Assembly (NCBI GenBank): GCA_030537315.1 | Contig: JAUNNZ010000010.1 | Span: 1-48,837, forward strand | DNA: 48,837 bases | Origin: Bacteroidia bacterium | GTDB lineage: Bacteria; Bacteroidota; Bacteroidia; Bacteroidales; UBA932 | Direction of reading: 5' to 3' | Shown: in pieces, positions 7,751 through 17,300 of the stretch | Position numbering within the stretch: position 1 is the first letter of the stretch | Layout of the letters: each line of letters begins with the position of its first letter | Program-made: the position numbers and the translations under genes | Notes under the pieces: model-generated | Told to the model about the DNA's origin: nothing | Database searches by the model: none | What the model saw: only the letters and a program-made list of their open reading frames with translations

Positions 7751-10477
7751 TTAGCTGTTCTGCTTGATCGCTGCCTGAGCTGCTGCAAGGCGGGCGATAG
7801 GAACGCGGAATGGAGAGCAGCTGACGTAGTCGAGACCGATCTTGTTGAAGAAGGTCACTGAGTCAGGATCACCACCGTGCTCACCGCAAATACCGCACTT
7901 GAGGTCAGGACGCTTGCTGCGACCGCCCTGGATACCTGCCTCGACAAGTTTGCCGACAGCCTTGGTGTCGATAGTCTGGAACGGATCGGCATCAAGAATC
8001 TTGTTGCCAAGGTAATCACCCATGAATGCGCCCACGTCGTCACGTGAGAAACCGAATGTCATCTGGGTGAGGTCATTGGTACCGAAGCTGAAGAATTCAG
8101 CGGTGCGGGCCATACGGTCGGCGGTAAGGGCTGCGCGAGGGATCTCGATCATCGTACCGAAGTGGTAGTCAACCTGAACGCGGGTACGGATCTCAATCTC
8201 AGTGCGAACCTTCTCGCAACGCATCTTCTGGAATTCGAGCTCACGGGCTGAAACGGTTACAGGGATCATGATCTCAGGCATAGGCTTGCAGCCTTCCTGG
8301 ATAAGTTCTGTAGCGGCCTCGAAGATGGCGCGATACTGGGTGTCGGCAATCTCAGGGTAAGCGACGTGGAGACGGACACCACGGAGACCCATCATAGGGT
8401 TGACCTCATGGAGGCTCTCGCCACGCTTTTCAACCTCAGCTACGGAAATGCCGAGTTCGTCAGCAAGCTCCTTCTCCTTCTCTACGGTCTTAGGCACGAA
8501 CTCGTGGAGAGGCGGGTCGAGGAGACGGAAGACAACCGGCTTGCCGTCCATAATCTTGAGTGTGCTCTTCACAGATGCCTTGATGAACGGCTCAAGCTCC
8601 TTGAGAGCGGCCTCACGCTCGACTGTGGTGTTGCACATGATCATCTTGCGGAGTTTTGCGAGAGGGGTCTCGCTGTTCTTTCCGTAAAACATATGCTCGA
8701 TACGGAAGAGGCCGATACCCTCGGCGCCGAATGCGAGAGCGCGGGCTGCGTCCTCAGGAGTGTCGGCGTTGGTGCGGATGCCAAGACGACGGTATTTGTC
8801 GACGATTGACATGAACTTTATGAAGAGAGGGTTCTCGCTGGCGTCCATGGTCTCGATCTTGGTGTCATATACATAACCCTTGGCACCGTTGAGTGAGAAC
8901 CAGTCGCCTTCCTTGTATGTCTTGTTGCTGCCCTCGAAAGTGACAGTCTTCTTCTCGAAGTTGATCTTCATCGCTTCGCAGCCTACGATACAGCACTTGC
9001 CCCAGCCGCGAGCCACGAGAGCTGCGTGGGAGGTCATACCGCCACGGGTAGTGAGGATACCTGATGATGCGCGCATACCCTCGATGTCCTCCGGAGAGGT
9101 CTCCTCACGGATGAGGATGGTCTTCTTGCCGGCGGCAGCTGCTTCCATGGCAGCCTCTGAGGTGAATACGATCTGGCCTACTGATCCGCCCGGAGATGCA
9201 GGGAGACCCTTGGCGATGACGGTAGCCTTCTTCTCGGAAGCGCTGTTGAGTACAGGGTGGAGGATCTCATCGAGCTGTACAGGAGAAACGCGCATAACGG
9301 CGGTCTTCTCGTCGATCATACCCTCGTCGAGCATATCCATTGCCATCTGGAGGGCAGCGATACCTGTACGCTTGCCGATACGGCACTGAAGCATGTAGAG
9401 GTGCTTGTCCTGGATGGTGAACTCGATGTCCTGCATGTCGTGGAAGTGCTCCTCGAGACGCTTGCGGATATCGTCAAGTTCTTTGTAAACCTCAGGCATA
9501 GCCTTCTCGAGAGAAGCGAGGTTCTTGTTCTGCTCGGTCTTGGTTGCCTCGTTGAGAGGGTTAGGGGTGCGGATACCAGCAACGACATCCTCGCCCTGGG
9601 CATTGATCAGCCACTCGCCATAGAACTTGTTGTCACCGTTTGCAGGGTTGCGTGAGAATGCGACGCCGGTAGCTGAAGTGTCACCCATATTGCCGAATAC
9701 CATTGACTGTACGTTTACAGCGGTACCCCAGTCATCAGGAATCTTCTCGATACGGCGGTAAGCGATTGCGCGCTTTCCGTTCCAGCTCTTGAAGACGCCG
9801 CCGATGGAGCCCCAGAGCTGGGCCTCGGCTGTGTCAGGGAACTCGACACCGAGAACCTCGACAACCTTCTTCTTGAACTTCTCGCAGAGGTCCTTGAGTT
9901 CCTCGGCGGTGATTTCGGTATCTGACTTGTAACCCTTTGCGTCCTTGAGCTCGGCCATCATACGGTCAAGCTGCTGGCGGATACCCTGACCATCTGCAGG
10001 CTCGATGCCTTCAGCTTTCTCCATTACGACGTCTGAGTACATCATAATGAGACGGCGGTATGCGTCATATACGAAACGAGGGTTTCCGGTCTTTGCAATC
10101 ATACCAGGGATGGTGGCAGAGCAGAGGCCGATATTGAGGATGGTGTCCATCATACCCGGCATTGAACTGCGGGCGCCTGAACGGCAGCTCACGAGAAGCG
10201 GGTCATTGACATCACCGAATTTCTTGCCCATAAGTTTTTCAGTAGCTTCAAGTGCTCCTGAGACCTCCCACTTGAGCTCTTCTGTATAACCGCCACCGAG
10301 ACGATAATACTCTGCACAACACTCTGTGGTAATGGTAAAGCCTGCAGGTACAGGCATACCGAGACGACTCATCTCGGCCAGATTGGCTCCTTTTCCACCA
10401 AGGAGCTCACGCATTGAACCATCGCCCTCGGCCTTCTTTCCGCCGAAACGATAGACTCTTTTCTTACTTTCAAACAT
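7751..10477 (-). CDS. ppdK: Pyruvate, phosphate dikinase
   Basis: This 908-residue cytoplasmic enzyme interconverts pyruvate + ATP + Pi with PEP + AMP + PPi. In anaerobes it often runs toward ATP in PPi-linked glycolysis. Domains in order: N-terminal ATP-grasp (1-350, with GGKGANLAEM near 27-36), the swivelling phosphohistidine domain (H484 in GGMTSHAALVARG), and the C-terminal PEP/pyruvate TIM barrel ending with the catalytic Cys864 in CGEHGGDP. Length matches the family (about 870-910). The usual LQTR segment reads LQCR here. It is flanked by its own terminator and a weak promoter candidate at 10508-10515. Confidence 0.98.
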   Translation of the reverse strand: MFESKKRVYRFGGKKAEGDGSMRELLGGKGANLAEMSRLGMPVPAGFTITTECCAEYYRLGGGYTEELKWEVSGALEATEKLMGKKFGDVNDPLLVSCRSGARSSMPGMMDTILNIGLCSATIPGMIAKTGNPRFVYDAYRRLIMMYSDVVMEKAEGIEPADGQGIRQQLDRMMAELKDAKGYKSDTEITAEELKDLCEKFKKKVVEVLGVEFPDTAEAQLWGSIGGVFKSWNGKRAIAYRRIEKIPDDWGTAVNVQSMVFGNMGDTSATGVAFSRNPANGDNKFYGEWLINAQGEDVVAGIRTPNPLNEATKTEQNKNLASLEKAMPEVYKELDDIRKRLEEHFHDMQDIEFTIQDKHLYMLQCRIGKRTGIAALQMAMDMLDEGMIDEKTAVMRVSPVQLDEILHPVLNSASEKKATVIAKGLPASPGGSVGQIVFTSEAAMEAAAAGKKTILIREETSPEDIEGMRASSGILTTRGGMTSHAALVARGWGKCCIVGCEAMKINFEKKTVTFEGSNKTYKEGDWFSLNGAKGYVYDTKIETMDASENPLFIKFMSIVDKYRRLGIRTNADTPEDAARALAFGAEGIGLFRIEHMFYGKNSETPLAKLRKMIMCNTTVEREAALKELEPFIKASVKSTLKIMDGKPVVFRLLDPPLHEFVPKTVEKEKELADELGISVAEVEKRGESLHEVNPMMGLRGVRLHVAYPEIADTQYRAIFEAATELIQEGCKPMPEIMIPVTVSARELEFQKMRCEKVRTEIEIRTRVQVDYHFGTMIEIPRAALTADRMARTAEFFSFGTNDLTQMTFGFSRDDVGAFMGDYLGNKILDADPFQTIDTKAVGKLVEAGIQGGRSKRPDLKCGICGEHGGDPDSVTFFNKIGLDYVSCSPFRVPIARLAAAQAAIKQNS

Positions 10478-10502
10478 ATTATTTTAACCTAGATAAATTT
10501 CG

Positions 10503-10550
10503 AGCCGCGAATTTACGAACAATTTTTTGATTTATAACAATTTCGCGGCT
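10503..10550. repeat. 9-bp inverted repeat spanning the phoH stop
   Basis: AGCCGCGAA (10503-10511) and TTCGCGGCT (10542-10550) are exact reverse complements around a 30-nt AT-rich loop. One arm encodes the last residues of PhoH. It may form a 3'-end hairpin of the phoH message, but no clear U-run follows. Confidence 0.55.
10508..10515 (-). promoter_or_regulatory. Candidate -7 element for ppdK (one mismatch)
   Basis: The minus strand reads TAAATTCG (one mismatch to TAnnTTTG), with TTG 22 nt upstream. It lies about 30 nt before the ppdK ATG in a 54-nt gap. The evidence is weak. Confidence 0.35.
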
Positions 10551-11875
10551 AATTCAGACAGCTCGCTCCTCTCACCCTTCCGTAGGAAGATGTGGTCGAA
10601 CAGCTTCTGGCCGTCCATCTTCTCGCCCAGATGCGTCAAGCCGTTGGACCACTGGTCGAGATATGGCTGGTCAATCTGGAATATATCGCCCGTGAAAACC
10701 ATCTTCGTACCGGCACCGGCACGGGTGATGATGGTCTTCATCTCGTGAGGCGTCAGGTTCTGCGCCTCGTCGATGATGAAGTAGCATTTGCCGAGACTTC
10801 GGCCGCGTATGTATGCCAGAGGCTCTATGATAAGTTTTTCCTGCGTGAGCATGGCCTCAATGCGCTGCGCTTCGCGCGAAGTTGGCTTGAACTGGCCCTT
10901 GATCACGTTGAGATTGTCCATAAGCGGCTGGAGGAAAGGCCCCATCTTGGACTTCTGGTCACCCGGCAGGAAACCTATGTCCTGGTTACCGAGAATGACG
11001 GTCGGGCGGGATATGATGATCTGCTCGTATTCATTCTCCTGCTCCAGCGCGGCGGCTAGGGCGAGAAGGGTCTTGCCCGTACCGGCGCCGCCGGTAAGCG
11101 AGACGAGCTCGATCTTAGGATTCAACAGGGCGTCGAGCGCCATCTTCTGCTCGTCATTGCGCGGACGGATGCCATAAGCCTCGCGGGACCGCACGAAAAC
11201 GATTCTGTCGCGTTCCTCATCGTAGCGGGCACAGACGGTTTCGGCGTCCTTGTTGCCCTGCCAGTGGAATTTGTAGTTCTGGTTCGCGACCGGTTTGCGG
11301 TCGGTCACATCCTGCCATTTGATTGCATTCTCCGGACCATAGACAAGGGTCTGAAGGATATCCGGCTTAAGCGTAAAAGTCTGGACTTCCTTCTGGGAAT
11401 TCTCGATCTTCGCCTCTTCAACCCTGTCGGTCAAGTAGTCCTGGACCTCCATTCCGGCTGCCTTTGCCTTCAGGCGGAGGTTTATGTCCTTGGTCACGAG
11501 CGCGACGAACCGGTCGGGGTTGTGGTCGCGCACCCAGATGGCCGTCGCAAGGATGCGGTGGTCCTGGATGTCATCCCTGAACAGGTCTTTAAGATTGTCC
11601 GGGAACAGATGGTTGGGTTCTATCTTGATCAGGCCGAGCCCCTTGCCTATCGGCAGGCCGCCGTTTTCAAAGTTCTTGCCGGCGGTAATCTTGTCGATAT
11701 CCCTCATAAAGCCCCTGGCGTGATAGGCCAGAGTGTCGTTGCCCTTCTTGAATTTGTCGGCTTCCTCGACTACTGCGCAAGGAATCACGAGGTCATTGTC
11801 CTGGAAATGCTTGATGGCATTGTGGTCGTGAAGGATCACGTTGGTGTCCAGCACGAAAATCTTCGGTTTGTTCAT
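10532..11875 (-). CDS. PIN domain-PhoH ATPase fusion (PhoH2/YlaK type)
   Basis: This is a 447-residue two-domain protein. Residues 1-150 form a PIN nuclease-like domain, with acidic residues in FVLDTNVILHD (D10), EEAD (about 37-40) and VTKD (D130). After a linker, the PhoH P-loop ATPase domain has Walker A GGAGTGKT (262-269) and Walker B YFIIDEAQNL. PhoH2-type proteins have been reported as RNA helicase/nucleases; that activity is not proven for this one. It lies 9 nt downstream of the PurL-like gene, so the two are probably co-transcribed. Confidence 0.93.
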   Translation of the reverse strand: MNKPKIFVLDTNVILHDHNAIKHFQDNDLVIPCAVVEEADKFKKGNDTLAYHARGFMRDIDKITAGKNFENGGLPIGKGLGLIKIEPNHLFPDNLKDLFRDDIQDHRILATAIWVRDHNPDRFVALVTKDINLRLKAKAAGMEVQDYLTDRVEEAKIENSQKEVQTFTLKPDILQTLVYGPENAIKWQDVTDRKPVANQNYKFHWQGNKDAETVCARYDEERDRIVFVRSREAYGIRPRNDEQKMALDALLNPKIELVSLTGGAGTGKTLLALAAALEQENEYEQIIISRPTVILGNQDIGFLPGDQKSKMGPFLQPLMDNLNVIKGQFKPTSREAQRIEAMLTQEKLIIEPLAYIRGRSLGKCYFIIDEAQNLTPHEMKTIITRAGAGTKMVFTGDIFQIDQPYLDQWSNGLTHLGEKMDGQKLFDHIFLRKGERSELSELAAKLL

Positions 11876-11884
11876 CTTATGTGG

Positions 11885-13003
11885 TTAATCCTCGCCTTCT
11901 GCGTTCTGCATAAGCGATTCAAGTATTGTCTGTATGCCGGTTTTCGCCGACGCCTTCACGCGTACTTCCGAAGATCCGGCGACCGGATGGCCGAGCGGGA
12001 AGAACGCCACGTCCTGCAGCAGCAGCTCGGCGTCCAGATAATCGAAATCTATATCCCTGATCTGGATTATCACGCCCGGAATCTCGGAAAACAAAACGCG
12101 TATGATATCTTTTTCCTGATATGCCTTGAGAATGTTGGAAATATCCACCGTCGCACCTGTGCCGTCAGCCGTCATGTCCTTCAGGGATTTCAGCAGACCG
12201 CCGACGCGGACCGTGTTGCCGCCCAGCAACAATCCGTCCTCAACGAATTCTCGTATAACCTCGTAGCAATCAAGGAAATAGTCGGCATCACCGACCTGTG
12301 GCGGCACGCCGCCTCCGAAACCCAGCGTCTGCGCGAGCAGGGAGCCGCCGAGGCGGAAATCGCAGGTTTCGAACGGAATGAACACTATCCAGCTCTGCGG
12401 GTCCGGCACCAGTGTTGCCGGGCAAGCGCGCCGGCTGCCGAGGACAGGGTGCTCCGAACGGAACGGCTGTCCGACGAATGCATCCTCGATGCCGGTATCC
12501 TTCGCCAATGTGGCCTTGAAGGACAGGTCGCACTCGGATGACCTGGCATACGAATATGACGAGAATTTCAGGCCGAGGCCGTCTAGATAGTCGGCCGAGG
12601 CCTTGACGGAATTGTAGAATGCGGCGTGGGATCCGACGGGGTCGGCATTCCATTTCCACGACGCCTTGAGCTGGAGGTCTCCTATGCGGAAACGGCCCTG
12701 CAGCCAGATCGCGTCGATGAGCGCCTCGGCCACACGGCCGCAGGAATATGACTCGGCGAACGCAAGCGGAAGGATCTTCCGCACGTTCTGGAGCCCTGCA
12801 AGATAACTGTCTACCTTGGAAGAATCGAATTCGTAGCTGGAAACGACGGGATCGAGGGTTTCGTCCACAACAGTGTCCGGGCAATCCTGCTGGACGTCCG
12901 AAGCGCCTTCCGTCACGGCATCAAGAAGCTGCGCGGGTGTGTATTCCTGCGTAACACCGTCAATGACGTAGGTGGAATGTAATGCTGAAAGCGATTTCGC
13001 CAT
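11885..13003 (-). CDS. Degenerate PurL-like (FGAM synthase second-half) protein
   Basis: A 372-residue protein not recognised as any standard enzyme. Its order of motifs follows the second synthetase half of phosphoribosylformylglycinamidine synthase. GRVAEALIDAI then DLQLKASWKW aligns with PurL '(G)EALTN...LSANWM'. HAAFYNSVKA aligns with 'DA.LYEAVK', RLGGSLLAQTLG with '.LGGSALAQ.L', DADYFLDCYEVI with 'D..YF..A...V', and VLFSEIPGVIIQI with '.LF.E.PGVIIQV'. The catalytic signatures are lost: GKDSLSM is replaced by ARSSECDLS, and HD(I/R)S(D/A)GG by NTVRVGG. There is no glutaminase domain. I infer a non-catalytic PurL paralogue. Start 13003 (MAKSLS) fits a -7-like box; the upstream extension overlaps it. 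phoH follows after 9 nt. Confidence 0.65.
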   Translation of the reverse strand: MAKSLSALHSTYVIDGVTQEYTPAQLLDAVTEGASDVQQDCPDTVVDETLDPVVSSYEFDSSKVDSYLAGLQNVRKILPLAFAESYSCGRVAEALIDAIWLQGRFRIGDLQLKASWKWNADPVGSHAAFYNSVKASADYLDGLGLKFSSYSYARSSECDLSFKATLAKDTGIEDAFVGQPFRSEHPVLGSRRACPATLVPDPQSWIVFIPFETCDFRLGGSLLAQTLGFGGGVPPQVGDADYFLDCYEVIREFVEDGLLLGGNTVRVGGLLKSLKDMTADGTGATVDISNILKAYQEKDIIRVLFSEIPGVIIQIRDIDFDYLDAELLLQDVAFFPLGHPVAGSSEVRVKASAKTGIQTILESLMQNAEGED

Positions 13004-13012
13004 TTGAGCACA

Positions 13013-13020
13013 CAAAATTC
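13013..13020 (-). promoter_or_regulatory. Candidate -7 element of the PurL-like gene
   Basis: The minus strand reads GAATTTTG (one mismatch to TAnnTTTG), 10 nt before the ATG. The leader would be only about 4 nt. Confidence 0.4.
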
Positions 13021-13033
13021 GTGTAAATTTAAC

Positions 13034-13041
13034 TAAATTTG
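13034..13041 (+). promoter_or_regulatory. -7 element of the folC promoter
   Basis: TAAATTTG is a perfect TAnnTTTG match 16 nt before the folC ATG. It overlaps a possible TTG start codon (13039), which supports starting folC at 13057. It lies back-to-back with the PurL-like gene's promoter. Confidence 0.6.
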
Positions 13042-13056
13042 GAAACAGTTGCAACT

Positions 13057-14292
13057 ATGGAGTATAACACACAGACATACGACCGGCTTCTGGCCGATCT
13101 TTTCGATAAGCACCCTACCGTACAAAAAGTTGGTTTCGGCGCTGGCGCGTACAAGCCGGGGCTTGCAGGAATGGAAGCTTTCGACGCTGCGCTGGGTCAT
13201 CCCTGGCGCAGATTCAGGACCGTTCACGTGGCCGGCACGAACGGCAAGGGATCCGTCAGTTCGATGCTGGCGGCCGCACTTGCCGCCTCAGGCCTCCGCG
13301 TAGGCCTGTACACATCTCCCCACCTGGTGGATTTCAGGGAGAGAATCAAAATCATAGAGAACGGGGAACCTTCAATGATAAGCAGGGAGTCCGTATTCAA
13401 GTTCCTGACAGATACTGATTTGGGCGACCTGTCGTTCTTCGAGATCACTACCGGAATGGCATTCTGGTGGTTTGCTGGTCAGGACGTCGATGTGGCCGTA
13501 ATCGAAGTCGGCCTTGGAGGGCGTCTCGACAGCACCAACATCATCCTGCCCGAACTCAGCGTCATCACCAGCATAGGCCTTGACCATTGCGCGATGCTCG
13601 GAAACACGCGCGCTGAGATAGCGGCTGAGAAGGCCGGGATCTTCAAGCCGGGCGTACCAGCCGTAGTATGGGGTTGGGATGATGAGACAGGACCTGTATT
13701 CGAGGCGCGTGCGGCGGAAACGCCGTGTCCACTTTTCTTCGCGGAAGAATTCGAAGCGGAAGACATTGGACTCGACCTCACCGGTCCTTGCCAGGGCATC
13801 AACCTGCGCACCGTGCTGGCCGCATTGGAACTGCTCGGCATTGAGGCTGACCGCGACGCTCTTGCCCGCACGGCACGGATAACCGGCTTCCGCGGCAGAT
13901 GGGAAAGGCTCCGGACAGAGCCTGAAACCATCTGCGACATCGGTCACAATCCAGCCGCCCTGCAGCTGAATTTCAAGCGGCTGGCAGAAATGGGGCGGCC
14001 TCTTTTCATCGTATATGGCGTAATGGCTGACAAGGACCTCGACGGCATAGCTCCGCTGATGCCGGGCGGGGCAGAATATTTCCTGGTTGCGCCCGCAACC
14101 AGCCGTTCCCTTCCGGTCGAAGCCCTGAAGGACCGCCTGTCAAGTTTGCGCCCCGACATCCGCGCCTGCGCCGCGCCTTCCGTGGCGGATGGTGTCAAAA
14201 TGGCAGTGGAAAAGGCCTCCGGAGTACCCGGGAGCCTGGTTTACATTGGTGGCAGCACTTTTGTAGTAGCTGAAGCAATAGAACTTTTTTAA
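13057..14292 (+). CDS. folC: Folylpolyglutamate / dihydrofolate synthase
   Basis: This 411-residue Mur-ligase-type enzyme joins glutamate to dihydropteroate and/or folates in the cytoplasm. It has the P-loop AGTNGKGS (59-66), the folate-site segment TSPHLVDFRERI, the central-domain stretch VEVGLGGRLDSTN and the DIGHNP motif at the start of the C-terminal domain. Start 13057 (MEYNTQTYDR) is preferred because the promoter box covers the alternative TTG. An alpha-2-macroglobulin gene follows 11 nt later on the same strand, with no terminator between. Confidence 0.95.
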   Translation: MEYNTQTYDRLLADLFDKHPTVQKVGFGAGAYKPGLAGMEAFDAALGHPWRRFRTVHVAGTNGKGSVSSMLAAALAASGLRVGLYTSPHLVDFRERIKIIENGEPSMISRESVFKFLTDTDLGDLSFFEITTGMAFWWFAGQDVDVAVIEVGLGGRLDSTNIILPELSVITSIGLDHCAMLGNTRAEIAAEKAGIFKPGVPAVVWGWDDETGPVFEARAAETPCPLFFAEEFEAEDIGLDLTGPCQGINLRTVLAALELLGIEADRDALARTARITGFRGRWERLRTEPETICDIGHNPAALQLNFKRLAEMGRPLFIVYGVMADKDLDGIAPLMPGGAEYFLVAPATSRSLPVEALKDRLSSLRPDIRACAAPSVADGVKMAVEKASGVPGSLVYIGGSTFVVAEAIELF

Positions 14293-14303
14293 TAACCTGA
14301 AAT

Positions 14304-17300
14304 ATGAAACGTATCGTAGCAATTATTTTGGCGATTACGCTCACTCCGATTATGAACTCTATTTTTGCTGCAAATAAAGATGACGAAGGCCACACTCTGG
14401 TGAGTTTGTGGAAATCCTATTATTCGGCGGTCGAAAAGGACAAGCCGAAGGAACAGGCATCCATTCTGGAAAACATCAAGAAAGAAGCCGCCGCAAAGCG
14501 GCTTTCGTGGGATTTCTATGACGCGTGCGGCAGATATGTGGATGCGCGCACCAGCACCAACTGGAAACTCCGCGATGAACTTACCGCTCAGAAAGAAAAA
14601 GACCTTGACGAGTATAACGATCCGTTCGTCAATTTCTTCCGGATGCGCGGCACCAACCCTGACCGCCTGCTGGAATTTGCCAGCCAGCACAGGGACGAGT
14701 TGACCCAGACCCATTCCACTGAGTTCTACGGAAGGGACGGACAGGTCTATAAGCTAGGTTTCGGTGATGCCCTCGTCCCGCTGATTGCAAATGACTATGA
14801 CTTTGCACTCTGGCACATCTTCTTCCTGGATGAAAGGTACGGCTCAAACGCAAAGTCGGTCAGCGCCATACGCAGCCGCTATGGTGACGAATATCCGTTT
14901 GCCGGCTTCATCGATTACACCGAGGCTTACAGGAATCTGGGATCCGACGCAAGACGCAAGGCGGTTGAATCCTTTGTGGCAAAATACAATACAAAGGCCG
15001 TGAGCCTGCTCGGACGTCAGTACGTCATCAGATCCGATTTCGACAGGTTGAACCAGGACAAGACCAGCACAGGCAAGGACTACGAGAAGATAAAAGCCGC
15101 CTGCGAGAAATTCATTTCCGACCAGGGCGCATTCAGGGGCGGCGAGAAAGCCATCGCTGACTGCTGCACTTCACCTAAGGAACTGCTGGACAGGATGAAT
15201 GAGAAAGGCCTTGACTTCAACATAAACGACGGGAAACTCACAGTATTCACAAGGAATCTTCCATCCGTGAAGTTCCAGATTCTCGACGACAAGAAGACCA
15301 TACACGAGAAGACCCTCGACAACCCGGCAAAGAGCTACTATGTGCGCGACACCATAGAATACGACATCCCTGACATTGCAGACGGCGAATATAATGTCAA
15401 ATGCTTCAACGGCAAGGTTGAAGCCAAGGGTGGATACCAGAGGTACTCCCTGTCCCTGGCGGTGAAAAAAGATTCGTTCGGCTATGCCGTCTATGTCGCT
15501 GACTATTTGAGCGGCAAGCCTTTGGAGTCAGTTGACGTCACGCTTGTCGACAGCGACGGAAAGGTTATGGCCAACACCAAAGATTTCCGCATCGACGGTT
15601 TCACTTACCTGCCCGGGGAATTTCAGGAGAGCATCAAGGAAGGAAGTTGGGGCGACGCGATTTTCGCCAGCGCCGTCACCGGCGGCCTGGCGCGCAGATC
15701 CCAGACCGAGAGAGTCTATCATCGGGAGAGCTGGAGGGAGGATGAGTCAGACCGCCAGGACGCGATCCTGCTCACCGACCGCGGAGCATATAATCCAGAC
15801 GAAACATTGCACTACAAAGTCATCCTCTACAATGGGTTGTACGATCTGAAGGTTAAGGAGGGAGAGCAGCTGACAGCCGTCCTCTCGGATGCGCAGAACA
15901 ATGTCATCGGCTCGAGCGAACTGAAGACCAATGAGTTCGGCTCCGCCGCCGGAGACTTTGTCCTCAAGCGCGGCGCCAGGAACGGAATGTACACGCTGGC
16001 AATAAAAGACAGGCGCAGCAGGATCATCGCCTCGAGGAATGTGCGTGTCGATGACTTCGTGCTTCCGACCTTCGAACTTACGTGGACTCCGGGCGAACAA
16101 TTCTATCTTCCAAACGATGAAATCTGCGTCACCGGCCGCATGAAGAGTTACTCAGGCCACCCTGTCTCTTCCGCCAAGGCGGAATACATCGTTGAAAGAT
16201 ACGGAAGCATTTATGACTCCGGCGAACTTGTCCCTGCACAGGACGGTACTTTCAGCATCAGGTTCCAGGCCTGCGACAACGACTTCTGCTATTATAACGT
16301 CAAGGTCAAGGTGACGGACTCAACCGGCGAGACGCAGGAGTTCTCAACAACTGCATTCTCGCTGCGGGTACTGCCTATCAGCGCTTCTCTGAAAAACCTT
16401 TCCCTCGGAAGGACTTCCGTCGGAGCCAGCATACTTTCAAGCGACGTTGCCGAAATCCTCTTTGAGCTGAGGGAATGGCCTGCAAAGGTTTCCCTAAAGC
16501 ATTCAAGCCTCAAAATCACCTACGAGGTCCTGCGCAATGACAAAGTGGTGACAAAGGGCAGCGCAAAGAGCGGGGAGGTCAAGAAGATAGACCTGTCAGG
16601 CAGGGAATCCGGACTGTACATCATCAGGACAACCGCCGTCGCCAAGGGCGGGGACGGGCGGGAATACAAGCAGGAACACGACCTCAAAATCCTTAAAGTC
16701 AAGGACAGCGACAACACGCTCGGCGACAACATAACCAATTTCTTCAAGGAGACCGCCGATGAGATCGGCATCCAGTTCGGACACTGCGGAGCACCTGTCT
16801 GGGCAGTTGCGGAGTTGTACGGTTCTGGTGACGTCCTTCTCCAGAAAAGGATGGTCAAGCTCGACGGCAAGAGCAACCTCAAGACTGTTGCATTCGACTA
16901 TAAGGAAGATTATCCGGACGTCGTGCTGCTCAAGATTTTCTATTTCCTGAACGGCCAGTCCTACAACTACAGCAAGACGGTTTACAGGAAAGTCAACAAA
17001 CTCGACCTGCCGCTGTCGTTCAGCCGCTTCCTCGATACCACCAAGCCTGGCGCGACATATACGTTCAACATAAAGACCGCCGCAGGCGTGGAATGTGCCG
17101 CCACCATTTTTGACAAGAGCACCGAGACTATGGGGACCAACGTATGGCAGTCGCTGTACGCCCGCAGATATCCGGCTCCTTCCGTCAACTACGAAACGAT
17201 ATGCGGCTGCAACAGGGGTACCGGCTATTATATGGATGAAGTGAGGATCGGTTTCGGCTCGAAGTCCGCCGCTCCAGGCAGGATAGCGAAAGCCCTGGGC

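Noticed and set aside
11264-12541. A 425-codon plus-strand frame across phoH and the PurL-like gene
   Set aside because: It is antisense to phoH, which has clear Walker motifs, and to a colinear PurL-like protein. It has no start signals or domains of its own.
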